Assembly (NCBI GenBank): GCA_014584465.1
Contig: JACTMU010000080.1
Location: 36,725-100,724, forward strand
Direction of reading: 5' to 3'
DNA length: 64,000 nt
Source of the DNA: Pseudomonadota bacterium
GTDB taxonomy: Bacteria > Bdellovibrionota > Bdellovibrionia > Bdellovibrionales > JACTMU01
Below the pieces are notes generated by a model, which saw only the letters and a program-made list of their open reading frames with translations, did not search any database and had not been told where the DNA came from. Positions 53,361-61,593 of the stretch are shown one piece after another (the first letter of the stretch is position 1; each line of letters begins with the position of its first letter). The position numbers were made by a program, and so were the translations under genes.

Positions 53361-53888
53361 TTAAAAGCAGGGGAAGGGAGAGTTGGTGATCGTTGTGTTG
53401 ACGATTTGCCGGCTCTCATCGTCGAGAAAAGAGTAGTAACAAAAGACTCGGTTGTCATAGTAGATGGTAAAATCCACTCCCGAGGTCACTCCATCAGTAA
53501 TGAGAAGGCCAGAGCCTAAGATTTCGGTGTCCTTCACCTTGTCTCCCACGCGTCGAGTGGTGGAGAAGTAGCCTGAGACTTCCGATGAGATGTAGGCGCT
53601 ATGGAAAATCTTGATCGTCACAAGGCTGTTGGTGTTGCTGACCTTCGTGATCACTCCATCTCCAGGGGCAACCAAAGTGGTCTCTAAAGCCAAATAGAGT
53701 CGTAGCGCCTTAGGATTGTAAATGCCAGGTTCAATTGCGGCAATGTAACCCACAACGTTGACGGGGAGACCGATCTTTGGAATCTCCGTGGGATCCCCCA
53801 AACTGTCGAGAGGATTCTCCTTGGTGCAGGAGACTCCGCTGAGGGTCAGAAATGCGAGAGATGCGAGGATCCAGCGTGATCTTGTCAT
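53361..53888 (-). CDS. Small lipoprotein, possible degenerate lysostaphin-like domain
   Basis: A 175-residue lipoprotein (lipobox L-S-G-V-S-C at about residues 16-21). The mature part contains V-A-P-G-D-G-V-I-T-K-V and S-L-V-T-I-K-I-F-H, then G-D-K-V-K-D-T-E-I-L-G-S-G, a pattern reminiscent of the beta-rich M23 (lysostaphin-like) fold, but the metal ligands H-x-x-x-D and H-x-H are not visible. It overlaps the upstream barrel gene by 4 bp (ATGA), so the two are an operon. I start at 53888. The open frame continues to 54065 inside the neighbour. Confidence 0.55.
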   Translation of the reverse strand: MTRSRWILASLAFLTLSGVSCTKENPLDSLGDPTEIPKIGLPVNVVGYIAAIEPGIYNPKALRLYLALETTLVAPGDGVITKVSNTNSLVTIKIFHSAYISSEVSGYFSTTRRVGDKVKDTEILGSGLLITDGVTSGVDFTIYYDNRVFCYYSFLDDESRQIVNTTITNSPFPCF

Positions 53889-54481
53889 AGTACATCCCAC
53901 CTCATCGATAGCTCGGTATTCCAAAACATGAGAGGCGATGAGACAAAGTGAATGGTAAATGGGAACGACAGCGAAAGTGCAAAGGTGTCGCCAAAGGCAA
54001 ATCGGAGTCCCTGCCGAATGTGGAGAATGGGGTTCATCGCAAAGCGAGAGTCGGAGTTGGCCCACCAGGAGATGGCGGCACCAGCATCAACTCCTGCAAA
54101 GGGTTTTCCAAAGAATTCGTGGTCGGGGCGAAGTTCAAAACCTCCCATGAGCAGAACCTGATGAATGTTGAGTTCGGAGGCATTTCGAACCGTGAGCGCA
54201 ATGTAGTCCACATTTGTGTGAATGGCAAAATTGTCTCCCAACCAGGCACCAGTCCACCAGGTCTCCACAAAGGCACCATAGGAGGGGCGAAAGGTGGCAC
54301 CATCGACGCCCATCGCAATGGGCATGATGAGTCCCCCGCCAATGGCTTCAAATTGGGCCCAAGCTCGATTCATTCCAGAGGCAAGGAAGGCAGTGATGAT
54401 CCAGGCACAGAGAGACCACCGGCGTCTCAAATCTGGCTGCTTCGCAGAGGATCTTTGAAATGAGAGCTCTCTGAGTTTCAA
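53885..54481 (-). CDS. Exported outer-membrane-like protein
   Basis: A 198-residue protein with a signal peptide preceded by a 20-residue basic leader (RRRWSLCAWIITAFLASGMNRAWA, cleavage near residue 42). The mature part is Gly/Phe/Trp-rich with alternating strands (FAIHTNVDYIALTVRN, LSLSFPFTIHF) consistent with a beta barrel, ending L-S-M-R-W-D-V-L. No family is recognised. It is the first gene of a two-gene minus-strand unit with the lipoprotein, sharing the stop/start overlap. I see no ribosome-binding site strong enough to fix the start. Confidence 0.5.
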   Translation of the reverse strand: MKLRELSFQRSSAKQPDLRRRWSLCAWIITAFLASGMNRAWAQFEAIGGGLIMPIAMGVDGATFRPSYGAFVETWWTGAWLGDNFAIHTNVDYIALTVRNASELNIHQVLLMGGFELRPDHEFFGKPFAGVDAGAAISWWANSDSRFAMNPILHIRQGLRFAFGDTFALSLSFPFTIHFVSSPLMFWNTELSMRWDVL

Positions 54482-54523
54482 AATTTCGTACGCCTCCGGT
54501 CGTTTTTCAAGATGAGATCCAAA

Positions 54524-54570
54524 TCTGACACGAGCTCACTTCCTAAAATGGGCAAACTCGATCACTTTGG
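54524..54570 (+). repeat. Diverged copy of the MITE right arm
   Basis: TCTGACACGAGCTCACTTCC followed by TAAAATGGGCAAACTCGATC and ACTTTGG aligns with the right arm of the 36239-36434 element (TTTGACCTAAGCTCACTATC...GACAAGCTCAATCACTTTGG) with a small internal deletion. No left arm is evident nearby, so it looks like a remnant. Confidence 0.55.
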
Positions 54571-54733
54571 ATTACATGGTTAGCATAACAAGTTCGGTGG
54601 GTTTGTCTAAAAGAAAAATCGAGGAGAGATCTTAACTTTTGAGGAAGAAGCAGTGCGTTAATATAAAGGGAGAGACCCTAGATCTTCTGCTCTCTTCCTG
54701 CTAACTAGAGGAGAGAGTATGGAGGGAGGGTTT

Positions 54734-57403
54734 ATGAAATTTCGAGATTCAATGCGAGGGAGTGTGCTGGGGCCCGTGGTTGCGACTGTGACGTGGTTTG
54801 CGCTTGGTCTTGTGGGATCGGTTTTCTTGACTTCGAAAGCCAATGCTGCGGAACGAGATCTTTTGACTCAAGTGGAAGCTGAAGCACGAAGGGCGGTGGT
54901 GAAGGAGGTCAGTTACGACTTGAAGCTTGCATTCTCAAAAGGGGCCAAAGGTTTTTCAGGTCAAACCACCATCACAGTGGTATTGGGGGATTTCGTAAGC
55001 CCCGCAGACAATGAGGTTGGAACGGGTCTTAGACTTGATGCCAATTTTAAAGAGATCAGCGAGGTGACCATCAATGGGGTTGCAACTTCTGATTTTAAGT
55101 TGGGCGTGGGTTACCTTCAGTTGCCATTTCATCATTTTGTCCGTGGAACCAATCAGATCTCCCTTCGTTACTATACCGAGTACACACGAACTGGATATGG
55201 TTTGCAGTACTTTCAAGATCCAGTAGATCAAAAGGAGTACCTCTTTACAAACTCTGAACCCTCCGGAGCCCACTACTTCTTCCCGTGTTTTGATCAACCC
55301 GATCTTAAGGCTCAATATGATGTTGAGCTGACCCTACCTCGAGATTGGGTTGGTATTTCCAATAGCGCTTTGGCGAGCACTGTGGAAGTTGGTGAAAATT
55401 CCGTTGTGACTTTTCATCGTTCAACTCCTTTCAGTACCTACCTGCTCTTCATTGGAGCAGGAGATTATGAAGTGTGGCATTCGACCGCGGGCTCAGTTCC
55501 ACTCTCCATTTACGCACGAAAAAGTTTGGCCCCTTATGTCGATTATGAAAATATATTTGAAGCAACAAGAAAGGGTCTTGAATTTTTCAATAGTTACTTC
55601 GGCTATCCCTATCCCTTTTCGAAATATGACCACATCTTTGCTCCAGAACTTGCGCCGGGTGCGATGGAGAATCCTGGCGCTGTTACGATGAGCGAAAAGA
55701 TGATCTATCGTGGCCCACAGAGTGAGGCTTCCTACTTTGGGCGAGTCAATACCATATTGCATGAGATGGCCCACATGTGGTTCGGTGATCTTGTGACCAT
55801 GAAGTGGTGGGATGATCTTTGGCTCAATGAGAGTTTTGCAACCTACATGTCCTACGTGGCCCAAGCTGAGGGGCTGCAATATGGAGAAAAAAGTTGGCTC
55901 AACTTTTTTGGAATTGAGATGTGGGCCTATTGGCAAGATCAACTGAGCACATCTCACCCCATTGTCACCCCAGTTGCCGATACTGAGGCATCAGCGAGCA
56001 ATTTCGATGGAATTACCTATGGGAAGGGCGCAGATGTTCTCAAACAACTCCACTTTTTTGTGGGATCAGAAGCATTTCAAAAGGGGCTTCAATCTTACTT
56101 CCAAAAATATGCGTTTCGAAATGCAACCCACCTAGAGTTTGTTCAAGAAATTGGTGATGCCGCAGGGTTAGATCTTTCCAATTGGGCCGATGGCTGGCTC
56201 AAGAGCTCCGGTTTGAATCAGGTCCACGCCAACTGGAGCTGCCAGAACGGCGTCATTGATTCTTTTGAGCTCAAGATGGAGCCCACACGGGAGGGACGTT
56301 TTCTCACCCACCGAACGAGAGTGGCTCTTTTTGAAAAGAGAGCGACCAAGTTGCAGCAAGGAGATGGTCTTAAGATTAAGCACATTTTGGACGTCACTCT
56401 CAGTGGAGAGTCTCAAGATGTGCCTGAGGCCCTTGGAATTCAATGTCCTGACCTCGTCTATCCAAACTACGGGGGTCATGGTTACTTCTTGGTCGATCTG
56501 GATTCTCGTTCGCTTGAATTGGCGCTTTCCGGTTTAAGTCAGATCGAAGATTCTATGACTCGACTTGCGGTTTGGGGAGATCTTGGTCAAGCTGTTCGAA
56601 ATGGCAAACTCAAAGCCTCTGAGTATGTTCTCCTTGCCATCGAAGAGATTTCAACCGAATCTGAACCCAGTATCCTTTCGCTTTTAATTGGACGAAGTGG
56701 AGATTTGACCAAGATCTATCTCAGAGCGTTGCCTCTAGAAAAGCGCGCCGCTTTTACAACGGATTTTGAGGAGCTCTTTTGGAGACGATTTGAGAATGCT
56801 TTGGATGAATCTGAGCGATGGGTTTGGTTTGAGCAGTTTCTTGTCTACAGCCGATCGGCAGAGAGCCAAGGGAAGATGAGATCCTTGCTCGAAGGAACTC
56901 TTCTTGATCAGGAGCGACGTTGGGAGGTTCTCAAGCATCTTTCAAGACTTGATCATCACGAGACCGATTTTCTCCTTGGTGAGGAGCTGAAGCGGGATCC
57001 AACCTCGATGGGACATCTTGCTGCATTTGCAGCACGTGTGGCCCGTCCTAGTCTTGAGAGCAAGCAGGAGGTGTGGAAGGATCTGACGGAGTTTTCATAT
57101 CAATCGATGGCCAAACGAAAGGAGGGGAAGTGGTTTCACGACTCCTGGAGACCCGAAATCTCAGAAGCTTTTGTCGAGCCCTTTTTTGAGCTTCTTCGCA
57201 CATTTGATTGGTCGCGAGTTTGGTTGGTGAAGGGTCTCTTTACCTCTCTCTTTCCAACGAACATTTGTTCTCGGATTCTGCTTGAAAAGAGTGTAGAATC
57301 GTTGAGTGCGATGAAAAACCTTCCCGATTCAAGTTTACGACCTTGGATCGAAGCCAACGATGAGTTACGGACATGCATCACGATCAGAGAGGGCGAAGAG
57401 TAA
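54734..57403 (+). CDS. M1-family aminopeptidase (exported)
   Basis: A zinc aminopeptidase of about 889 residues. The signal peptide is at the N terminus (VVATVTWFALGLVGSVFLTSKANA). The N-terminal beta domain (residues 45-210) leads to the exopeptidase motif P-G-A-M-E-N (about 310) and the zinc motif H-E-M-A-H with the distal Glu in L-N-E-S-F-A (about 350-375). A helical C-terminal domain follows from about 500. It trims N-terminal residues from peptides, probably in the periplasm. GGAGGGAGGG precedes ATG 54734; ATG 54719 is also possible. Its last 31 bases overlap mltA. Confidence 0.92.
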   Translation: MKFRDSMRGSVLGPVVATVTWFALGLVGSVFLTSKANAAERDLLTQVEAEARRAVVKEVSYDLKLAFSKGAKGFSGQTTITVVLGDFVSPADNEVGTGLRLDANFKEISEVTINGVATSDFKLGVGYLQLPFHHFVRGTNQISLRYYTEYTRTGYGLQYFQDPVDQKEYLFTNSEPSGAHYFFPCFDQPDLKAQYDVELTLPRDWVGISNSALASTVEVGENSVVTFHRSTPFSTYLLFIGAGDYEVWHSTAGSVPLSIYARKSLAPYVDYENIFEATRKGLEFFNSYFGYPYPFSKYDHIFAPELAPGAMENPGAVTMSEKMIYRGPQSEASYFGRVNTILHEMAHMWFGDLVTMKWWDDLWLNESFATYMSYVAQAEGLQYGEKSWLNFFGIEMWAYWQDQLSTSHPIVTPVADTEASASNFDGITYGKGADVLKQLHFFVGSEAFQKGLQSYFQKYAFRNATHLEFVQEIGDAAGLDLSNWADGWLKSSGLNQVHANWSCQNGVIDSFELKMEPTREGRFLTHRTRVALFEKRATKLQQGDGLKIKHILDVTLSGESQDVPEALGIQCPDLVYPNYGGHGYFLVDLDSRSLELALSGLSQIEDSMTRLAVWGDLGQAVRNGKLKASEYVLLAIEEISTESEPSILSLLIGRSGDLTKIYLRALPLEKRAAFTTDFEELFWRRFENALDESERWVWFEQFLVYSRSAESQGKMRSLLEGTLLDQERRWEVLKHLSRLDHHETDFLLGEELKRDPTSMGHLAAFAARVARPSLESKQEVWKDLTEFSYQSMAKRKEGKWFHDSWRPEISEAFVEPFFELLRTFDWSRVWLVKGLFTSLFPTNICSRILLEKSVESLSAMKNLPDSSLRPWIEANDELRTCITIREGEE

Positions 57404-58668
57404 GACCATTCCTGAACAGGATTCCTGAGAACGGATGGGGGCAAACGAGCGGTGGCAGAATTGGGTCACCGTGCTGGGTTGCCCTCTGCTTTGTGGCAGT
57501 GGTCTTAGGCTGTGCTCGTGCACCCTTGAAGTCCGACAAGGATCTGATGCGATTGGGGAAGACCCCAGAGGTGGTCGCAGATGATCTTGGTTACAGGGAT
57601 CTCCTTGAAGCTCTCAATCAGAACATAATCCATCTCTCTAAGGGACGTGCCCCCCTCATGTTTGGTGAGGTCAAGGTTGAGCGAAGCTTCTATCTGGAGC
57701 AGATTCAGGCGTTGAAAAAGTCGTTGCAAGAGGATCCCACGGGAGCGCTTTTTCAAGCGGAGTTGAGGAAGCGTTTTGAATTTAGAGAGGTCTATGGAGA
57801 GAGGGAGTGGGGGGATGTTCTGGTCACCTCTTACTTCACTCCACTTCTTCTTGGATCTCCACTTCGAACGGAACAGCATTCGTCTCCTCTTTATGCCTTG
57901 CCTGAAGACCTTGTCACTGTGGACCTTGATGCCTACCGAGAGTTGCTGCCAGAGTGGTTGAGCGGAGCCAATTCGCCTAAGTCCATTCGAGGTCGCCTCG
58001 TCTACGAAAATGGAAAGCCGTCTAAGGTTGTCCCCTACTTCAGTCGTGATGAGGTCGACGAAGAGGTCTCTCTTCGTGGCCGAGGTCTTGAGATTGCCTG
58101 GGTGGATCCGATTGATGCCTTTTTTCTTCAGATTCAGGGATCGGGGATGGTGCGTTTTGAAGATGGAAGAGAGATCTATGTAGGTTATGCTGGCCAAAAT
58201 GGACATCAGTACGTAGCGATTGGTCGGTACCTTCTGGATGTGATTCCAAAAGAGAAGATGAGCATGCAGGCAATTGTGTCTCACTTGCGTTCTCTTTCAC
58301 CTGAAGAAAAGAACGAGCTTCTCTTTAAAAACCCAAGTTATGTCTTTTTTAGAGAGCTTCCGGGTCGACCCATGACCTCTTCGGGCGCAACGGTTCATTC
58401 GGGGCGGACCATCGCAACAGATCGTACACTCTTTCCAAAGTTGACCATGGCCTATCTTGAGTTTGAAAAACCCCAGTTTGATTCCTCAGAGAGTTTCGAA
58501 CCTTCAAGCTGGGTCAAAGTATCTCGGTTTGTCTTTGACCAAGACACCGGAGGTGCCATCAAGGGTCCAGGCCACATTGATCTCTATTGGGGAGAGGGGC
58601 CCGGCGCTCTCCAGGCTGCTGGCGTTATGCGAGGGCGCGGTCGTCTCTACTACCTAGTTCCGAGATAA
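57373..58668 (+). CDS. mltA: Membrane-bound lytic murein transglycosylase A-like
   Basis: MltA cleaves the glycan strands of peptidoglycan. The 431-residue product has a lipobox-like A-V-V-L-G-C at about residues 42-47, the MltA domain (F-T-P-L-L-L-G-S-P-L-R ... G-R-G-L-E-I-A-W-V-D-P-I-D-A-F-F-L-Q-I-Q-G-S-G) and the C-terminal 3D domain with the catalytic Asp region D-Q-D-T-G-G-A-I-K-G-P and D-L-Y-W-G. The first 30 residues overlap the M1 gene and are basic. No nearer start exists in frame, so ATG 57373 is taken. The TAA lies inside the 65-bp perfect hairpin at 58666. Confidence 0.88.
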   Translation: MHHDQRGRRVRPFLNRIPENGWGQTSGGRIGSPCWVALCFVAVVLGCARAPLKSDKDLMRLGKTPEVVADDLGYRDLLEALNQNIIHLSKGRAPLMFGEVKVERSFYLEQIQALKKSLQEDPTGALFQAELRKRFEFREVYGEREWGDVLVTSYFTPLLLGSPLRTEQHSSPLYALPEDLVTVDLDAYRELLPEWLSGANSPKSIRGRLVYENGKPSKVVPYFSRDEVDEEVSLRGRGLEIAWVDPIDAFFLQIQGSGMVRFEDGREIYVGYAGQNGHQYVAIGRYLLDVIPKEKMSMQAIVSHLRSLSPEEKNELLFKNPSYVFFRELPGRPMTSSGATVHSGRTIATDRTLFPKLTMAYLEFEKPQFDSSESFEPSSWVKVSRFVFDQDTGGAIKGPGHIDLYWGEGPGALQAAGVMRGRGRLYYLVPR

Positions 58669-58730
58669 GAAGGTGCCAGGCGTATTTTTCGGATGCAGAG
58701 CATCCGAAAAATACGCCTGGCACCTTCTTA
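58666..58730. repeat. 31-bp perfect inverted repeat with GGTGCCAGGC core
   Basis: TAAGAAGGTGCCAGGCG at the left end continues to GGATGC. The complement follows after a 3-base loop (AGA), ending CGCCTGGCACCTTCTTA. All 31 bp pair. It starts with the mltA stop codon TAA. Confidence 0.9.
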
Positions 58731-58732
58731 CA

Positions 58733-58757
58733 CTCTCCCCACATGGTTGGGGGAGAG
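58733..58757. terminator. GC-rich hairpin between convergent mltA and M14 genes
   Basis: CTCTCCCC and GGGGAGAG (8-bp stem, 9-base loop) just beyond the long palindrome. Together they probably block read-through from both sides of the convergent pair. Confidence 0.5.
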
Positions 58758-58783
58758 CAGAAGGCGGTGGGACTTAGTGCCAC

Positions 58784-60037
58784 TTACTCCACGAGGGGAG
58801 TGCTCAGTCCGAAGTCATTGTGAGTTCCCTGGAGAACGCGGTAGGGGTTGTCCGCGTATCCTATAAGGTAGAGCGCGGGTTCCCAATTCTTCTGATAGAC
58901 GGTAGGAAGGCGACCTTGACCAGGATAGAAGCCGCCACCGTTGAAATCTCGAGGATCCAGTTCAAAGGTGAATGAGATCAATCGATGTTGTCCATAAGAC
59001 CAATCCGTTGTGTCGCCGCTTGCAATGTAGAGATCCGAAGACTGTTGAGGGGTGTATCCGTTCCACTCCGCCATCTTTTCAGCCATCGTTTTGTGGACTG
59101 CAAAATCGGTCTGGTTGGCAATGGAATCGTAGGTGTGGCCCCATGGATAAAGGATCAACTCCGAGAAGGTATGAAAGCTGACAAGAATGGTGAGGTTGGT
59201 ATGATTTTCGACAAAGCTCTTGATGATTTGGGTTTCGGGTTCACTGAAGGGCTCTTTTCCCATGTAAACATCCGATCGTGGGTTTGTACTTGAACCACCC
59301 GTGCCCCATTGGAAACCGTAGTTGCGATTGAGATCAACTCCAAAAGATCCATCGGAGTTGACTCGTTTGTTCTTGCGCCACATGTGATAAGTATTGTCAC
59401 GAATGTCCCACTCAGTCCCATCGGGATTGACCAACGGGATGATATGAATCTCTCGACCTGCCAATAAACTGCGGACTCTTGAATCATTTTCTTGATAGAG
59501 TTTAAGAATCTTCTTTGCGATGTGAAGTGGAAGCTCCACAGAGACATGTTCTCGCGAGTGGTGTCCCCCCATAAAGACAATGCCAGGTTTGTTGCCACTC
59601 GTGTCGGGGTCTTCAGAAATTCTGAGATTGAAGATGAGACGTCCTTCAATACTTCGTCCCAACTCTTCGACTCTAAGCAGATCGGGGTAGGTCTCCTTGA
59701 GCTCTTCAATGGCCCGAAGGAGCTCATTGTAGTCATGGAAGTCCCGGTCTTCGCTTGGAAAACCTTGAATCTCTACATTTTTTAAAGGAAAGCTATGAAT
59801 GAGTTGACCGAGCGATTCAATCCGAAGGAGTTCGCTTTTGGTTCCCGTTCCCATGACGTAATCGGATTCAACTCGTTCGATGGAGATGCCAAGATTGGCG
59901 ATCTGAGTTCGCTCATGTTTGTCCTTTGCTTTGATCTTCATAATATAAAGATCTTCTGAACCGTTGGCTCCTGCCATCTGCGGAAGAACCAAAAGAAACG
60001 TAAGACAGAGAATCACGAGCTTAAGTTGATGAATCAT
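58784..60037 (-). CDS. M14-family zinc carboxypeptidase (exported)
   Basis: A 417-residue exported metallocarboxypeptidase. The signal peptide is at residues 1-24 (HQLKLVILCLTFLLVLPQMAGANG). An N-terminal propeptide-like region (30-105) precedes the peptidase: zinc His and Glu in G-G-H-H-S-R-E-H, later zinc His in V-S-F-H-T-F, substrate-binding N-P-D-G-T-E-W and L-N-R-N-Y-G-F-Q-W-G, and the catalytic Glu in S-F-T-F-E-L-D-P near the end. AAGGAGGG lies five bases before the ATG, so I choose 60037 over the longer frame. It releases C-terminal residues from peptides outside the cytoplasm. Confidence 0.93.
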   Translation of the reverse strand: MIHQLKLVILCLTFLLVLPQMAGANGSEDLYIMKIKAKDKHERTQIANLGISIERVESDYVMGTGTKSELLRIESLGQLIHSFPLKNVEIQGFPSEDRDFHDYNELLRAIEELKETYPDLLRVEELGRSIEGRLIFNLRISEDPDTSGNKPGIVFMGGHHSREHVSVELPLHIAKKILKLYQENDSRVRSLLAGREIHIIPLVNPDGTEWDIRDNTYHMWRKNKRVNSDGSFGVDLNRNYGFQWGTGGSSTNPRSDVYMGKEPFSEPETQIIKSFVENHTNLTILVSFHTFSELILYPWGHTYDSIANQTDFAVHKTMAEKMAEWNGYTPQQSSDLYIASGDTTDWSYGQHRLISFTFELDPRDFNGGGFYPGQGRLPTVYQKNWEPALYLIGYADNPYRVLQGTHNDFGLSTPLVE

Positions 60038-60222
60038 AGTTTCCCTCCTTAGAAGCACAATTAAAATGTTTCTATCAAATGGGCTGCAGAACCTAAGTAA
60101 GTGATGGAGGGAATACGTTCGATTCTTCAAACCTAGATTCAGCCATAATGAAGTAGGATAGCATGGAGATTACGGAGCACAATCCATCAAATCGCTTCTA
60201 GACCTTTGTCCGGAGTCTCTGG

Positions 60223-60612
60223 TCAATTCATAGCTAGGGCAAATCGAGCATTGCGAATCAAGGCCTTCTTTTCAATGGGCTTATCCAGGAAGAGAATTCT
60301 CTCATGAGGCATTGCATTGTTTTTTGCATCTGCAATGTAAGCTGAAACCATGAGAACTGGCACATTTCGATTTTCTTCACACCGTTCACGAATGGCCATG
60401 ATCATTGCGCCACCATCCATCAAGGGCATTCGATAATCTGAAAAAATGAGATCCAGCTTATGCTTTTTCGCCAGTTCATAACCTTCAAGGCCATCTTTGG
60501 CGCGAAGAATCTTGCACCCAAAGGCATCGGTTAAGATGTCACAAATGAAGTCTACAATTTCAGGTTCATCATCAACGATCAAAAAAGTATAGTTGTCATC
60601 CATACTAATCAT
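60223..60612 (-). CDS. Stand-alone CheY-like receiver
   Basis: A 129-residue single-domain receiver. It has F-L-I-V-D-D-E-P-E, acceptor Asp in L-I-F-S-D-Y-R-M-P-L-M-D-G, Ser in V-L-M-V-S-A-Y and Lys-Pro in F-L-D-K-P-I. ATG 60612 or 60603 is possible; neither has a clear ribosome-binding site. It is alone on the minus strand, with no kinase or output gene adjacent. Confidence 0.88.
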   Translation of the reverse strand: MISMDDNYTFLIVDDEPEIVDFICDILTDAFGCKILRAKDGLEGYELAKKHKLDLIFSDYRMPLMDGGAMIMAIRERCEENRNVPVLMVSAYIADAKNNAMPHERILFLDKPIEKKALIRNARFALAMN

Positions 60613-60918
60613 TTAACATTGAATTTTTTCGAAAATAAATCAATTCTGAAATGATCAAGTATGTCACGACTTTAGGCAGGGGCAAGAAGTGGATCTAAGA
60701 GGTCGGAGTGAGTTTCAGGGAGTGGTTTTGGTTACAGGGGTCTCCACGGGAATTGGACTCGCAACTGCACAATAATTGAGCCAAAGCGGGTGGAGGAGTC
60801 CATTTTTCGTGTCGACCTCGAAGTAGTCACGCAGCAAGGATTGCAAATGGGAAGAGATAAAGTGTATATCCTTCGTTGTGAGCGTGGGAGTGCGTTCTTG
60901 GGTGAGCAGGGAGACCAT
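60613..60918. other. Region with a truncated SDR-like remnant
   Basis: About 300 bp between divergent genes. It contains the short frame 60689-60775 described separately and otherwise nothing I can name. The asparaginase-type gene frame is open to 60790 but without family similarity before 60919. Confidence 0.45.
60689..60775 (+). pseudogene. N-terminal remnant of a short-chain dehydrogenase
   Basis: GTG 60689 opens a 28-codon frame that reads Q-G-V-V-L-V-T-G-V-S-T-G-I-G-L-A-T-A-Q before TAA. This is the T-G-x3-G-x-G nucleotide-binding start of short-chain dehydrogenases, and nothing continues after it. It is most simply a deletion remnant of a once complete gene. Confidence 0.6.
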
Positions 60919-61452
60919 ATGAGTGAGAGCAGATTTGAGAAACGAATGGTTTTGGTGATCACAACAGGTGGGACGATTGAGAAGTCCTATTGTGAAGAGG
61001 ACGGCTCGGTTCAGAATCGAGAGTCTGTTTTACGAACAAAATTGCTCAGCCGTCTTAGATTGCCCTACACGGACATTCGGGTGGTTGAAATCATGGCCAA
61101 GGACTCGTTGAATATGACCGATGAGGATCGGCACTTCATTCTCGACAAGATTCGTGCGAGCTGGAAGTCTCAAAAGACCCCAATTGTTGTACTTCATGGA
61201 ACGGACACTCTTGAGAAGACGGTTCGACTCTGTTTTGAACAGGAGCCAGAGCCTCCTGTTCCTGTAATATTTACAGGGGCCATGAGACCCGCGGGGTTTG
61301 ACGACTCAGATGCACAACAAAACTTTACGGAAGCTCTCTTCATTTCACAGAATGTTGATCCTGGATTTTATCTCTCATTTCATGGTCGACTCTTTAAAGC
61401 TCCCTCTTTTAGAAAAAATCCCACCAAACGGACCTTTGAACCACTCTCTTAG
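60919..61452 (+). CDS. Short asparaginase-family protein (N-terminal domain only)
   Basis: A 177-residue product equal to only the N-terminal domain of L-asparaginases. Motifs are V-I-T-T-G-G-T-I-E-K (the threonine nucleophile loop), M-A-K-D-S-L-N-M-T, V-V-L-H-G-T-D-T-L-E-K-T (second catalytic Thr-Asp) and V-I-F-T-G-A-M-R-P-A. GGGAG precedes ATG 60919. Free-standing domains of this size exist as a family, so this need not be a truncation. The C terminus (RKNPTKRTFEPLS) shows no second domain. Whether it has asparaginase activity is unknown. Confidence 0.8.
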   Translation: MSESRFEKRMVLVITTGGTIEKSYCEEDGSVQNRESVLRTKLLSRLRLPYTDIRVVEIMAKDSLNMTDEDRHFILDKIRASWKSQKTPIVVLHGTDTLEKTVRLCFEQEPEPPVPVIFTGAMRPAGFDDSDAQQNFTEALFISQNVDPGFYLSFHGRLFKAPSFRKNPTKRTFEPLS

Positions 61453-61593
61453 GCCCATCACCTTCGTGCCCGTCATCAAGTATGAGAATTGCTAATATTT
61501 ACATATCAATTCAAATCATTTTGAGTCTGAGGTGATTCTTTGGTAAAGAGCTATCTTCGATGATGGCTTTTTTGTCTTTCGAGGAGGGGAGAT

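Noticed and set aside
60919..61452. The short asparaginase gene as a truncated pseudogene
   Set aside because: Free-standing N-terminal asparaginase domains of this size are a recognised family, and start, ribosome-binding site and stop are orderly.
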